A stretch of 59,719 nucleotides of DNA from Microbispora catharanthi (GCF_006334915.2 NZ_VDMA02000037.1:1-59719), one strand, 5' to 3'; numbered from the stretch's first letter, positions 1 to 7,783 are shown. The notes: generated by a model not told the origin, from the letters alone. Numbers and translations: made by a program.

Positions 1-103
1 AATCGCCACCCGCTACGACAAGACTCCTGCGAGCTACCTCGCCGGCCTCCACCTCCGCGCTGCGATGATCTGGATCAAAGACCTCACCCGGACCACCCCT
101 TGA
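1..103 (+). mobile_element. C-terminal tail of an IS5-type transposase, cut by the window edge
   Basis: The first 33 codons read in frame to a TGA and contain IATRYDKTPASY followed by a leucine/alanine-rich helix. That is the usual end of DDE transposases of the IS5/IS4 group, where the Arg-Tyr-Asp-Lys stretch follows the catalytic Glu. Only the tail is inside the window, so I cannot say whether the element is intact. I could not identify a terminal inverted repeat in the 20 bases after the stop. Confidence 0.7.
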
Positions 104-122
104 TCACAACCCGATACGCGCC

Positions 123-362
123 CTAGTCGCGGGCGCCGGTCAGGCGGATGAACTCCTCCAGAGAGAACCGGCCGTCGGCGTCCACGTCGGCGTCCCGGTC
201 GAGCGCGCCGATCGCCTCCGGCGGCAGGTCGGGAAAGTGTGACCGCAGCTCCGCCTCGGTGATGAAGCCGTCGCCGTCGCCGTCGATCGCCTCGAATTCA
301 CGCTTGAGGGTCTCGAACCGCTCGTGGCTGAGATCTTGAGTCACAAGGACCTGCCTTCGCAC
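123..362 (-). CDS. Small EF-hand calcium-binding protein
   Basis: A 79-residue acidic protein with two EF-hand loops: DGDGDGFITEAE near residue 27 and DVDADGRFSLEE near residue 58. Both have Asp at loop positions 1, 3 and 5, Gly at 6 and Glu at 12, so both should bind calcium. No signal peptide or membrane segment is visible, so it should be a cytoplasmic calcium sensor or buffer of the calerythrin/CabD-like type common in actinomycetes. The listed start is a GTG; a second GTG six codons in (344) sits better behind an AAGGCAGG stretch and may be the true start. It stands alone beside a transposase tail. The partner is unknown. Confidence 0.75.
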   Translation of the reverse strand: MRRQVLVTQDLSHERFETLKREFEAIDGDGDGFITEAELRSHFPDLPPEAIGALDRDADVDADGRFSLEEFIRLTGARD

Positions 363-438
363 CGGGGGACGACACCAGACAACCTATGCCGTACGGCGCG
401 AAAGATCGATGGCAGGCCGAGCTTTGCGAACGGCGGCC

Positions 439-1422
439 TCAGCGGCTCACGGCGGTCTCCCGCTCCACATGCGACAGCTTCTCGGGATTGCGCACGTGGT
501 ACACGCCGGTGACGTAGCCGTTCTCGAGCCGCATCGCCAGGACGCCGTCGATCTCCCCGTCGATCCGGACGAGCAGCCCCGGGCCGCCGTTGATCTGTAC
601 CGGCTCGACCGACCTGTCGGCGTCGCGCCGCCACCAGCCGACGGCCAGCAAGCGAGCCACCTGGCCGACCCCCACGATGGGCCGAAGCAGGGCGTGTTTG
701 ATTCCGCCGCCGTCGCTCAGGGCGACGACGTCCGGCGCGAGGATGTCGAGCAGGCTCTGCAGGTCGCCGGTTTCGACCGCTCGCTGGAAGGCCTGGAGTG
801 CGGCTCGGGTCTCTGCCGGGGAGGCCATGCCGCGGGGCCGGCGCGCGGCGACGTGCGCCCGTGCCCGGTGGGCGATCTGGCGGACGGCGGCCTGGCTCTT
901 GCCGACGGCTTCGGCGATCTCGTCGTAGTCCAGGTCGAAGACCTCGCGCAGCACGAACACCGCCCGCTCGGTCGGCGCGAGCGTCTCCAGCACCAGCAGC
1001 ATCGCCATCGAGACGCTGTCGGCCAGTTCGACGTCCTCGGCCACGTCGGGAGTGGTGAGCAGCGGCTCGGGCAGCCAGGGGCCGACGTAGGACTCCCTGC
1101 GGCGGCTGAGCGTACGCAGCCGGTCCAGCGCCTGCCGAGTGACGATCCGCACCAGAAAGGCGCGTTCCTCCCGCACGGTGTCCAGATCGACGCCCGCCCA
1201 TCGGAGCCAGGTCTCCTGCAGGACGTCCTCGGCGTCGGCGGCCGAGCCGAGCATCTCGTAGGCGACGGTGAACAGCAGGTTGCGGTGGGCGACGAACGCC
1301 TCGGTGGCGGAATCCGCGAAACCCACGGAATCCACGGAATCCACGGAATCCACGGCGTCGGCGGCGTCGGCGCGATCGAGGGGCGCGGCTGTGTCCGTGG
1401 TTCGTCCGCTGCGCTCGCTCAT
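439..1422 (-). CDS. sigJ: ECF41-family RNA polymerase sigma factor (SigJ type)
   Basis: A 327-residue sigma factor that directs RNA polymerase to one class of promoter. Region 2 begins around FVAHRNLLFTVAYEMLGSAADAEDVLQETWLRW, and region 4 holds LAPTERAVFVLREVFDLDY and the recognition helix KSQAAVRQIAHRAR. The roughly 120-residue C-terminal SnoaL-like extension (from AFQRAVETGDLQ to HVRNPEKL) is the hallmark of ECF41, where it takes over the role of an anti-sigma factor. I chose the ATG at 1422 because a perfect AGGAGG lies 8 bases upstream; longer versions would start upstream of its own promoter. The N-terminus carries a low-complexity Val-Asp-Ser repeat. It is divergent from the partner operon at 1637. 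Confidence 0.93.
   Translation of the reverse strand: MSERSGRTTDTAAPLDRADAADAVDSVDSVDSVGFADSATEAFVAHRNLLFTVAYEMLGSAADAEDVLQETWLRWAGVDLDTVREERAFLVRIVTRQALDRLRTLSRRRESYVGPWLPEPLLTTPDVAEDVELADSVSMAMLLVLETLAPTERAVFVLREVFDLDYDEIAEAVGKSQAAVRQIAHRARAHVAARRPRGMASPAETRAALQAFQRAVETGDLQSLLDILAPDVVALSDGGGIKHALLRPIVGVGQVARLLAVGWWRRDADRSVEPVQINGGPGLLVRIDGEIDGVLAMRLENGYVTGVYHVRNPEKLSHVERETAVSR
1324..1355 (-). repeat. 9-bp tandem repeat in the sigma factor N-terminus
   Basis: About three and a half copies of a 9-base unit (GGAATCCAC as read on the plus strand) encode Val-Asp-Ser triplets ahead of sigma region 2. Copy number could vary without changing the frame. Confidence 0.8.
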
Positions 1423-1465
1423 GCCCGGCTCCTCCTGTTCGCTTCCAGCCCTGCCACACGCACGA

Positions 1466-1492
1466 GACGCCGGTCCCCGCCGTTCTGTGACA
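1466..1492 (-). promoter_or_regulatory. ECF41-type promoter of the sigma factor gene
   Basis: Read on the minus strand, TGTCACA is followed after exactly 16 bases by CGTC. This is the published ECF41 promoter signature. It lies 44 bases upstream of the ATG, which implies autoregulation of the sigma gene. Confidence 0.85.
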
Positions 1493-1526
1493 CCCATGAT
1501 CGGTGGCTCACGTCACATGACCGCGT

Positions 1527-1553
1527 TGTCACAGGGGTCGGGGCGCCGGCGTC
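1527..1553 (+). promoter_or_regulatory. ECF41-type promoter of the partner operon
   Basis: TGTCACA, 16 bases, CGTC on the plus strand. It has the same spacing as the divergent copy 35 bases away and lies about 80 bases before the GTG of the AhpD-like gene. Confidence 0.87.
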
Positions 1554-1636
1554 TCGTGTTCGTCAGGGCGCCGCGTGAACGATCCGGGCGGCACGCGACA
1601 CCACGAATCGTGATCGAGAGAAGGGAAGGCATCGCC

Positions 1637-2155
1637 GTGCCCACACCCCCCACGACCGGCACGACGACCGAGCAGCAGGATCTCCGGTCGCGTATGCCCA
1701 ACCCCCTCCCCTTCGTTCCCGAGATGGCGGTGGTCGGCGAAGGACTGCACAAGGTCATCAAGAACGGCTCGATTCCGCAGGTCACCATCCACCTGCTGCA
1801 GCTGCGCGCCGGGCAGCTGCTCGGCAGCACGTACTTCACCATCCGGGAGACCGGCAACCTCCGCAAGGCCGGGGAGTCGGAGGAGCGCATCACCGCCGTG
1901 GCCACCTGGCGCGACGCCACCTACTTCACCGACGCAGAACGGGTCGCGCTGGAGCTCGTGGAGGCGGTCCTCACCCCGAACCCGTCCGGGGAGCGCGTCC
2001 CCGACGAGCTGTACGCCAAGGTGTCCGCCCACTACGACGACAAGGCGCTCTGGACGCTCATCATGGCGATCGCCCACATCGGCTTCTTCACCCCCGCCGC
2101 GCTCATCGCCAAGCCGATCCCCGGTATGCCTCCAGGCCGGAACTACAGCGAGTGA
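1637..2155 (+). CDS. Carboxymuconolactone decarboxylase/AhpD-like protein lacking the CxxC
   Basis: A 172-residue protein of the carboxymuconolactone decarboxylase family, the usual partner of ECF41 sigma factors. The family core LLQLRAGQLLGSTYFTIRET aligns with the redox segment normally written LRASQxxGCAYCxxxH. Here the two cysteines are Ser64 and Phe67 and the following His is Glu, so the peroxidase/disulfide chemistry of AhpD cannot work as usual. The remaining helices, including VALELVEAVL and LWTLIMAIAHIGFF, are intact. I start at GTG 1637 because GGGAAGG lies 7 bases upstream; in-frame codons further upstream cross the promoter. It is the first gene of a two-gene operon. The substrate is unknown. 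Confidence 0.85.
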   Translation: MPTPPTTGTTTEQQDLRSRMPNPLPFVPEMAVVGEGLHKVIKNGSIPQVTIHLLQLRAGQLLGSTYFTIRETGNLRKAGESEERITAVATWRDATYFTDAERVALELVEAVLTPNPSGERVPDELYAKVSAHYDDKALWTLIMAIAHIGFFTPAALIAKPIPGMPPGRNYSE

Positions 2156-2196
2156 CTCTCAGCCGAACCATTCAGCACTCAAGAAAGGCATTGAAC

Positions 2197-2964
2197 GTGA
2201 GCATCGACAAGTTCGCGGTGGCAGGAGCGACCGGGCGGCTGGGACGCCACGTCGTCGACGTCCTCGCTGAACGGGGCTACCAGGTCGTTCCGATGTCCCG
2301 AGCCGTCGGCGTGGACGTCATCACCGGTGAAGGCCTCGCCGAGGCGCTCACGGGGGTCGATGTCATCATCGACGTCGCGTCGTGGCACGCCTCGGAACAG
2401 GAGGCGGCGACGGAGTTCTTCCGCACGTCGGCCCGCAACCTGCACGAGACCGGCCGGAAGGCGGGAGTCCGCCGGATCGCCATCGCATCCATCATCGGCA
2501 TGGACAAGGCCACCGCCGGTTTCGGCGTCGCCAAGCAGGTGCACGAGGAGCTCAACCTGTCCGGCCCGCTGCCCGCTCGCGTTCTGCGGGCCGCGCAGTT
2601 CCACGAATTCGTCGGTCAGCTCCTGGACTGGCAGCAGGGCGAGGTCGCCTACATCCCCAACTGGCCCAGCCAGCTCGTGGCCTGCCGCACCGTGGCCGAG
2701 GAGCTGGTCGACCTGGCCGCCGACCCGGACGCGCCCGCCCAGCCCGCTCCCGGAACGCCGATCCCCGAGATCGCCGGCCCGCGCAAGGAGATCGTGTCCG
2801 AGGCGGCCGGGCTCCTCGGCGCCCGCCGGGGCATCAAGGTCGTCGGCGTCGACAACCCCGGCCTGCCCGATGCCGAGTACGCCGCCGGCGGCGGCCTACT
2901 GCCCAGCCCTCACGCCAAGCTCGCCGGCCCCACCTTCCAGGAGTGGCTCGACACCCAACCCTGA
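2197..2964 (+). CDS. NmrA/epimerase-type NAD(P)-binding protein
   Basis: A 255-residue atypical short-chain dehydrogenase. The N-terminal FAVAGATGRLGRHVVDVL is the glycine-rich dinucleotide-binding loop (GxxGxxG), and SIIGMDKATAGFGVAKQVHE takes the place of the active-site Tyr-Lys segment, so it may be a reductase/epimerase or a redox-sensing NmrA-like protein. Start GTG 2197 has AAGAAAGG 8 bases upstream; the reading frame is open to an earlier GTG that overlaps the previous stop. It follows the AhpD-like gene by 41 bases, and both should be read from the ECF41 promoter at 1527. Oxidoreductases or epimerases of this type are known ECF41 partners. Confidence 0.85.
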   Translation: MSIDKFAVAGATGRLGRHVVDVLAERGYQVVPMSRAVGVDVITGEGLAEALTGVDVIIDVASWHASEQEAATEFFRTSARNLHETGRKAGVRRIAIASIIGMDKATAGFGVAKQVHEELNLSGPLPARVLRAAQFHEFVGQLLDWQQGEVAYIPNWPSQLVACRTVAEELVDLAADPDAPAQPAPGTPIPEIAGPRKEIVSEAAGLLGARRGIKVVGVDNPGLPDAEYAAGGGLLPSPHAKLAGPTFQEWLDTQP

Positions 2965-3028
2965 CACGGACGGAGCCGGCCGGGCCGGGCATCCTGCGCT
3001 CCCCTGGCAGCGGTCCCGCCCGCGAGGG

Positions 3029-5383
3029 TCAGGTCGTGGCGCGGACCACCAGGCGTGTGGGGAGGACGACGGAGCTGGTGTGGCGGCCGTCGAGGCGGGA
3101 CAGGAGCAGTCGCGCCAGGGCCAGGGCCTGGTCCGCGGCGGGCACCCGGACGGTGGTGAGCGCCGGGGTCGTGCAGGAGGCGGCGTGGATGTCGCCGAAG
3201 CCGACGACCGCCAGGTCTTCCGGCACCCGCAGCCCCTTCTCACGCGCCGCTTCCAGCGCGCCGATCGCCAGCTCGTCCGAGGTGGCGAACACGGCGTCCA
3301 GGTCCTGGTCGCCGGACAGCAGCTCGCGTGCCGCGGCGGCGCCCGACCCGCTGTCCAGGCCGGCGAGCGCGATCACCGGCCGCAGTCCGTCCTCGTGGAG
3401 CGTGGCCAGGTGCCCGGCGAGGCGGTCCTGTACGGCGACCAGGTCCATGGGGCCGCAGATCACCCCGATGCGGCGGCGGCCCCGGTCGAGAAGGTGCCGG
3501 GTCGCCTCCCTCGCGCCGCCCGCGTTGTCCACGTCCACGTGCGGCACGAGGGAGGCGATCGCGGGCTTGCCGAGCAGCACGACCGGCACCCCGGTGCGGG
3601 CGAGCCGCTCGGTGAGCGTGTCCGGGCCGTCCGGGGGGACGAGCACGACCCCGTCGACCTGCCGGGCCTCCACGTGCCGGATGATGCGCCGATGGCTCTC
3701 GGCCGTGTCGGCGAGCATGAGGGTGATCTGCTTGCCGGCTCCTTCCAGGACGCTGGTGACGTACTGAACGACGGCGGAGGTCAGCGCCTCGCCGCCGTGC
3801 CGGGGGACCGACAGGACGAGCGCGACCGAGTCGGTCCGCCGGGTGACGAGGCTCCTGGCGGCGGCGTTGGGCACGTAGCCCAGCTCCTGCACGGCGCGCA
3901 GCACCGCGGCGCGCACATCGGGGCTGACCCGCGCCTCCCCGTTCACGACCCGCGAGACCGTGGCCCGGGAGACGCCCGAGCGGGCGGCGACGGTCTCGAG
4001 AGTGGGCCGCTTCGGCCGCTCCGCGCCGAGCCCGTTGCGCATGATGACGTCGCGATACCACAGCGCGCTGTCCTTGAGCAGCCGCCGCTGAGTGGTGAAG
4101 TCGACGTGGACGATGCCGAACTTGCGCCGGTAGCCGTCCGCCCATTCGACGCAGTCGAGCAGCGACCACAGCAGGTAGCCGCGAACCCGGGCGCCCTCGT
4201 CGATCGAGGTCCGCAGGGCCCGCAGGTGCTCCTCGACGAAGCTGATCCGGTCGACGTCGTGGATGCCGTCGCCGGTCACGACGTCCTCGAAGTCGGCGCC
4301 GTTCTCGGTGATCATCAGTTCGGTCTCGGGATACTCCTCGGACAGGCGCCGCAGGAGCAGGGACAGGCCGCTCGGCATGATGGGCCAGCCCATCGCGGTG
4401 ACGGCCGTGGGCACGCTGCAGAACAGGACGCCCTCGCTGCCCGGGAAGGCCGGGTCGGCCGGGGCGCTGGGCTGGGCCTGCACCGCGATGGGGGTGTAGT
4501 AGTTGACCCCCAGCAGGTCGATGGGCCGCCCGATGACGTCGAGGTCCCCGTCGCGGATGTGGCCGAGCCCGGCGGTCTTCTCGATCAGGGGCAGCAGCTC
4601 GGCGGGGTAGCGGCCGCGCAGCAGCGGCTCCAGGAACTGCCGGTTGTGCAGGGCGTCGATCCTCGCCACCGCCTCGGCGTCCTCTTCGGGGATGCCGGTG
4701 GACATGTCCCCGAGCTGTGCGGGGGTGAGGACGGGGGAGAGGTTCAGCACGACGCCGGCCCTTGCGGCGCCCTGCGCGCGCAGCGCCTCCAGGCCGAGCC
4801 CGTGCGCGAGCAGCATGTGGTGGGCGCTGACGAAGGCGTCGGACGCCGACCGCAGGCCGGGGGCGTGCACGCCCGAGCCGTGGCCGAGGAAGGCGGCGAC
4901 CCACGGCTCGTTGAACGTGAACCAGGTGTCCACGCGGTCGCCGATCCTGTCGTACACGACGCGGGCGTAGTCGGCGAAGTGGCGGGGCACATCGCGCGAG
5001 GTCCACCCTCCGCCGTCCTGCAGCGCCTGCGGCAGGTCCCAGTGGTACAGCGTCGCGTACGGCGCGATGCCCGCCTCCAGCAACTCGTCCACGAGCCTGT
5101 CGTAGAAGTCGAGCCCCGGGCCGTTGACGCGGCCGTGGCCCTCCGGCAGCACCCGTGGCCAGCTGACCGAGAACCGGTAGGCGGCGATGCCCAGGTCCTG
5201 CATCAGCCGGACGTCCTCCGGGTGGCGCGCGTAGTGGTCGCAGGCCGGGTCGCCGTACGCCCCACCCGCGAAGGCGTCCCAGATGGAGGGGCCGCGGCCG
5301 TCGCGGTCGGTGGCGCCCTCGATCTGGAACGCGGACGTGGACACTCCCCAGACGAAACCCTCTGGGAACAACGCGGTGCGCAT
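3029..5383 (-). CDS. Fusion of GH1 beta-glucosidase and LacI-family repressor
   Basis: One 784-residue frame with no internal stop. Residues 1-450 are a full-length glycoside hydrolase 1 barrel: start FPEGFVWGVSTSAFQIEGA, acid/base Glu159 in TFNEPW, nucleophile Glu360 in MITENGAD, and the usual end LKDSALWYRDVIMRNGL. After about five residues comes a complete LacI repressor: helix-turn-helix TLETVAARSGVSRATVSRVV at about 456-475, hinge NAAARSL, then a periplasmic-binding-type sensor to the C-terminus. There is no signal peptide, so it is cytoplasmic and should hydrolyse imported beta-glucosides or cellobiose while also binding DNA. Met448 (4042) could serve as an internal start for repressor alone, but I see no stop that would separate the halves. 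No sugar transporter is adjacent. Confidence 0.9.
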   Translation of the reverse strand: MRTALFPEGFVWGVSTSAFQIEGATDRDGRGPSIWDAFAGGAYGDPACDHYARHPEDVRLMQDLGIAAYRFSVSWPRVLPEGHGRVNGPGLDFYDRLVDELLEAGIAPYATLYHWDLPQALQDGGGWTSRDVPRHFADYARVVYDRIGDRVDTWFTFNEPWVAAFLGHGSGVHAPGLRSASDAFVSAHHMLLAHGLGLEALRAQGAARAGVVLNLSPVLTPAQLGDMSTGIPEEDAEAVARIDALHNRQFLEPLLRGRYPAELLPLIEKTAGLGHIRDGDLDVIGRPIDLLGVNYYTPIAVQAQPSAPADPAFPGSEGVLFCSVPTAVTAMGWPIMPSGLSLLLRRLSEEYPETELMITENGADFEDVVTGDGIHDVDRISFVEEHLRALRTSIDEGARVRGYLLWSLLDCVEWADGYRRKFGIVHVDFTTQRRLLKDSALWYRDVIMRNGLGAERPKRPTLETVAARSGVSRATVSRVVNGEARVSPDVRAAVLRAVQELGYVPNAAARSLVTRRTDSVALVLSVPRHGGEALTSAVVQYVTSVLEGAGKQITLMLADTAESHRRIIRHVEARQVDGVVLVPPDGPDTLTERLARTGVPVVLLGKPAIASLVPHVDVDNAGGAREATRHLLDRGRRRIGVICGPMDLVAVQDRLAGHLATLHEDGLRPVIALAGLDSGSGAAAARELLSGDQDLDAVFATSDELAIGALEAAREKGLRVPEDLAVVGFGDIHAASCTTPALTTVRVPAADQALALARLLLSRLDGRHTSSVVLPTRLVVRATT

Positions 5384-5477
5384 CTACGCGAAACCCCCGG
5401 TGACTCGGTGAGCGCTCAGTCTGCCGCGTCGCGCGCCGGACCCGCCACTCAGTCGGCCGCCGCCGGTCCCGGCCGGG

Positions 5478-5542
5478 AGGAGCGCGAAGTGGGTGTAGAC
5501 CGCCGTCGTCGACACCCCGACCTCGGCGGCCAGGCGCGGCCC
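5478..5542 (-). pseudogene. Remnant of a TetR-family DNA-binding domain
   Basis: Read on the minus strand in one frame, RLAAEVGVSTTAVYTHF is an unmistakable TetR helix-turn-helix core. Nothing before or after it in any frame continues the family, so only about 20 codons survive. Confidence 0.7.
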
Positions 5543-5781
5543 ACCTCGTCGTCGACCTGAGCGACGTGCGGTTCTGTGACTCGGCGGGGCGGGCCGGCGC
5601 GCCTGCTGCTGCGAGTGGGGCGGACCGGTGGGCGCTCGTCCTTTCCGGGGTCGCGCCGCGGCTGGCCCGCCATCTGCATGTCGCCGGCCTGCCGGGGCGG
5701 TTCGAGGTGCGCGGCACGACGGACGAGGCGGTCGCCCGGGTGCGAGAGCCGTACGCGTGCGGACGTGGTGAGCCGCGGTGA
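5542..5781 (+). pseudogene. Decayed STAS (anti-sigma antagonist) gene
   Basis: The plus-strand frame gives HLVVDLSDVRFCDSAGRA, the STAS strand and phosphorylation loop, and later VLSGVAPRLARHLHVAGL and FEVRGTTDEAVARV, the family's C-terminal half. Between them the expected LLLRVGR segment is found one frame over (about 5600-5640), so a pair of compensating shifts has scrambled the middle. The N-terminal half is missing because the sequence runs straight into the TetR remnant. It could still be translated from GTG 5566, but a functional STAS fold is unlikely. Confidence 0.65.
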
Positions 5782-5869
5782 ACAGCGGTGAACGCGGTGA
5801 GACGCGGTGAGACGCGCCCGGCGCGGCGAAGGCGGGGTGGGGCGGGTCGTCGGCACATAATGAAGGGCG

Positions 5870-7744
5870 ATGGATACGGAGAGTGACCAGCGCGCCGATC
5901 GGGGGATCGACGTAAGCGTCGTCGTCCCGGCGTACAACCGCCGGGCGTCACTCGACCGTTGCCTCACCTCGCTGCTCGTGCAGCGGGTCGCCAAGGAGAT
6001 CATCGTGGTCGACGGCGGCTCGCGGGACGGAACCCGTGCGCTGCTCGGCCTCTACACCGCGCACCACCCCCGGCTGATCACCGTGATCCGGGACGCCCAG
6101 CCCGGCACGCCCGGCGGCGCCCGCAACCGCGGACTGGAACGAGCGGCCGGCAGATACGTCTTCTTCTGCGACGCGGGGGACCACCTCGCCCCCGACGCGC
6201 TGGTCCGCCTGGTCGCCGCGGCCGACGGGAACGGTGCCGACGTCGTCGTGGGGAAGGTCGCCGGGGCGCGCCAGGGATTGCGGGCGAGCGCCGACAGTGC
6301 GTCCTTAACGGCCGTCTACGATGATCTGTCCTGCTTCAAGCTCTTCCGCCGGGACTTCCTGGAACGGCACGCCATCCGCTTCGACGAGACGCAGCGGCGC
6401 GGTGAGGACATGACCTTCGCCGTCCACGCGTACTGCCACGCGCGGGTGATCTCGGTGGTCGCGGACGGGGACTGCTACCACGCGGAGGGCGGGGGTGAGG
6501 CGTCCGCGCGGGATCCGCTCGGCTGGCTGCGTGTGGTCCGCACGCCCATCGAGGTCATGGTGCGGCACGTGCCGCCCGGCGCGCTGCGCGACCGCCTGCT
6601 CCTGCGGCACCTGCGCCGCGACGTGCTGGCCCAGCTCGGGGTGCCGTTCCTGGCGGCCGGTGAGGCCGAACGCGAGAAGATCGCCGTCGAGGTGGCCGAC
6701 ATCTGCGGTCAGTGGCTGACGCCGGGCGTGCGCGCCGGTCTCGACGGCGTGGACGCCGCCCGCGTCGCCGCGCTCGACGACCCCGACCGGCTCGTACGGC
6801 TCGCGCTCGTCGAGGCGGCGCCGCTGCGGCATCGGCTGACCGGGGTCGAGTGGCGGGGCGACCGCCTGGTGATCGAAGGGTGGGCCGCCCTCGCCGGCAC
6901 GGACGGCGTGGCGGACAGCACGGGGTTGACCGGCGCCGCGCTGACTGGCACTGCCCTGACCGGCACTCCGCTGACCGGCACCGTGGGCCTGGTGTTGCGC
7001 GAGCGCATGTCGCGTGAGGAGCGCGTGCCCTCCGTGACCCGTGGTGGGACCGGCGCCGCCGGATCCTTCACCGCCGTGCTCGACGTGGCCGCGCTGCCGC
7101 CCGGAGTATGGGACGTCCACGTGGCCGTCGAGTGCGAGGGCGCGCGCAGGCTCGCCCGGCTCGGCTCCCGCCGCGAACCCGGAGTCGGCGTTCCACCCGC
7201 CCATCTGGTGGGCGGCGTCGTCGCGGTGCCCTTCCTCACCCGGTCGCACGGCCACCTCGGCCTCGACGCCGGGGGCCATGTCGTCCGGGTCCCCGCCGTC
7301 GTACGGCTGACGCGGGCGTGGTGGCGGGGCAGGCGGCTGCGGGTCGAGGGACAGGCGCTGGTGGGCGAGGAGGCCGCCGCCGCGGCCGTACGGCATCTGA
7401 TCTGGCGCGAGCGGGCGTCGGGGCGGGAGCACCGTGAGCGGGCGGTGGCGGTCGGGCCACGGGAGTTCGCGGCCGAGACGGCCGGCCTGCGGCCCGGCAC
7501 CTGGGACGCCTACCTCGAACTCGTCCTCGGCGGTCCTCCGGTGCGCTTCCCGGTCAAGGTCGCCGACGCGGACGCGCTGGGCCGGCCCCTGCGGTGGTGG
7601 TGCGGCGCGCTGAGATGGGGAGTGGCGCAGTGGACCGTCCGGCCGTACGCCACGGCGGTCAACCGGCGGCTCAGCGTGTCGGTGCGGGTGGCGACCCCAT
7701 TGACCGTGGTCAGGCGGATGGTAAGGGTCCTGCGGCGGCACTAA
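5870..7744 (+). CDS. Family 2 glycosyltransferase with two C-terminal beta domains
   Basis: A 624-residue protein. Residues 14-250 are a GT-A catalytic domain: VSVVVPAYNRRASLDRCL, the nucleotide-binding VDGGSRDGT, the DxD-like FFCDAGDHL and the catalytic-region RRGEDMTF. It should transfer an activated sugar to a cell-envelope polymer or lipid. Beyond residue 320 the protein is unlike a plain GT2: two related units of about 110 residues begin at LTGVEWRGDRLVIEGWAAL (about 323) and LTRAWWRGRRLRVEGQALV (about 478). Each ends with L-x-PG-x-WD. This layout recalls the trimerising tails of wall teichoic acid glycosyltransferases such as TarS/TarP, which is only an analogy. There is no membrane segment. 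It stands alone and runs almost into the Nur-like box of the next operon. Confidence 0.85.
   Translation: MDTESDQRADRGIDVSVVVPAYNRRASLDRCLTSLLVQRVAKEIIVVDGGSRDGTRALLGLYTAHHPRLITVIRDAQPGTPGGARNRGLERAAGRYVFFCDAGDHLAPDALVRLVAAADGNGADVVVGKVAGARQGLRASADSASLTAVYDDLSCFKLFRRDFLERHAIRFDETQRRGEDMTFAVHAYCHARVISVVADGDCYHAEGGGEASARDPLGWLRVVRTPIEVMVRHVPPGALRDRLLLRHLRRDVLAQLGVPFLAAGEAEREKIAVEVADICGQWLTPGVRAGLDGVDAARVAALDDPDRLVRLALVEAAPLRHRLTGVEWRGDRLVIEGWAALAGTDGVADSTGLTGAALTGTALTGTPLTGTVGLVLRERMSREERVPSVTRGGTGAAGSFTAVLDVAALPPGVWDVHVAVECEGARRLARLGSRREPGVGVPPAHLVGGVVAVPFLTRSHGHLGLDAGGHVVRVPAVVRLTRAWWRGRRLRVEGQALVGEEAAAAAVRHLIWRERASGREHRERAVAVGPREFAAETAGLRPGTWDAYLELVLGGPPVRFPVKVADADALGRPLRWWCGALRWGVAQWTVRPYATAVNRRLSVSVRVATPLTVVRRMVRVLRRH
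6926..6985 (+). repeat. Four 15-bp tandem repeats inside the glycosyltransferase
   Basis: Four consecutive units of the form CTGACCGGCACTGCC encode LTGAA, LTGTA, LTGTP and LTGTV inside a loop of the first C-terminal domain. The units differ at a few bases. Confidence 0.85.
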
Positions 7745-7783
7745 TTGCGAATCATTTGCAACTACAACCCGGTGCCCTAAAGT
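7745..7783 (+). promoter_or_regulatory. Nur-like operator overlapping the metal transporter promoter
   Basis: TTGCGA-N5-TTGCAA at 7745-7761 matches the Streptomyces Nur (nickel-responsive Fur-family) box TTGCAA-N5-TTGCAA at 11 of 12 positions. The second half-site doubles as a -35 (7756-7761), with TAAAGT 16 bases further on as a -10 (7778-7783). Binding would therefore block the promoter of the operon that starts at 7820. Confidence 0.7.

Larger units (their letters stand above)
5384..5869. other. 486-base region without an intact gene
   Basis: It lies between the divergent GH1-LacI and glycosyltransferase genes. It holds two degraded coding remnants that abut near 5542 (separate entries) and, from 5782 to 5820, a run of GGTGAAC/GGTGAGACGC near-repeats. 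A promoter for the glycosyltransferase could lie around 5830-5865 (CATAATG box at 5856), but I see no clear -35. Confidence 0.6.

Noticed and set aside
1..362. Mobile genetic island beginning at the window edge
   Set aside because: Only a transposase tail is present; no integrase, attachment site or change in base composition marks a boundary.
2327..5560. Long plus-strand frame of 1077 codons
   Set aside because: It runs antisense through two well-supported genes and its translation is Arg/Pro/Ser-rich low complexity, the typical shadow of GC-rich coding DNA.
3240..5951. Long minus-strand frame of 903 codons
   Set aside because: It overlaps the GH1-LacI gene in another frame, with composition of a shadow frame and no recognisable domain.
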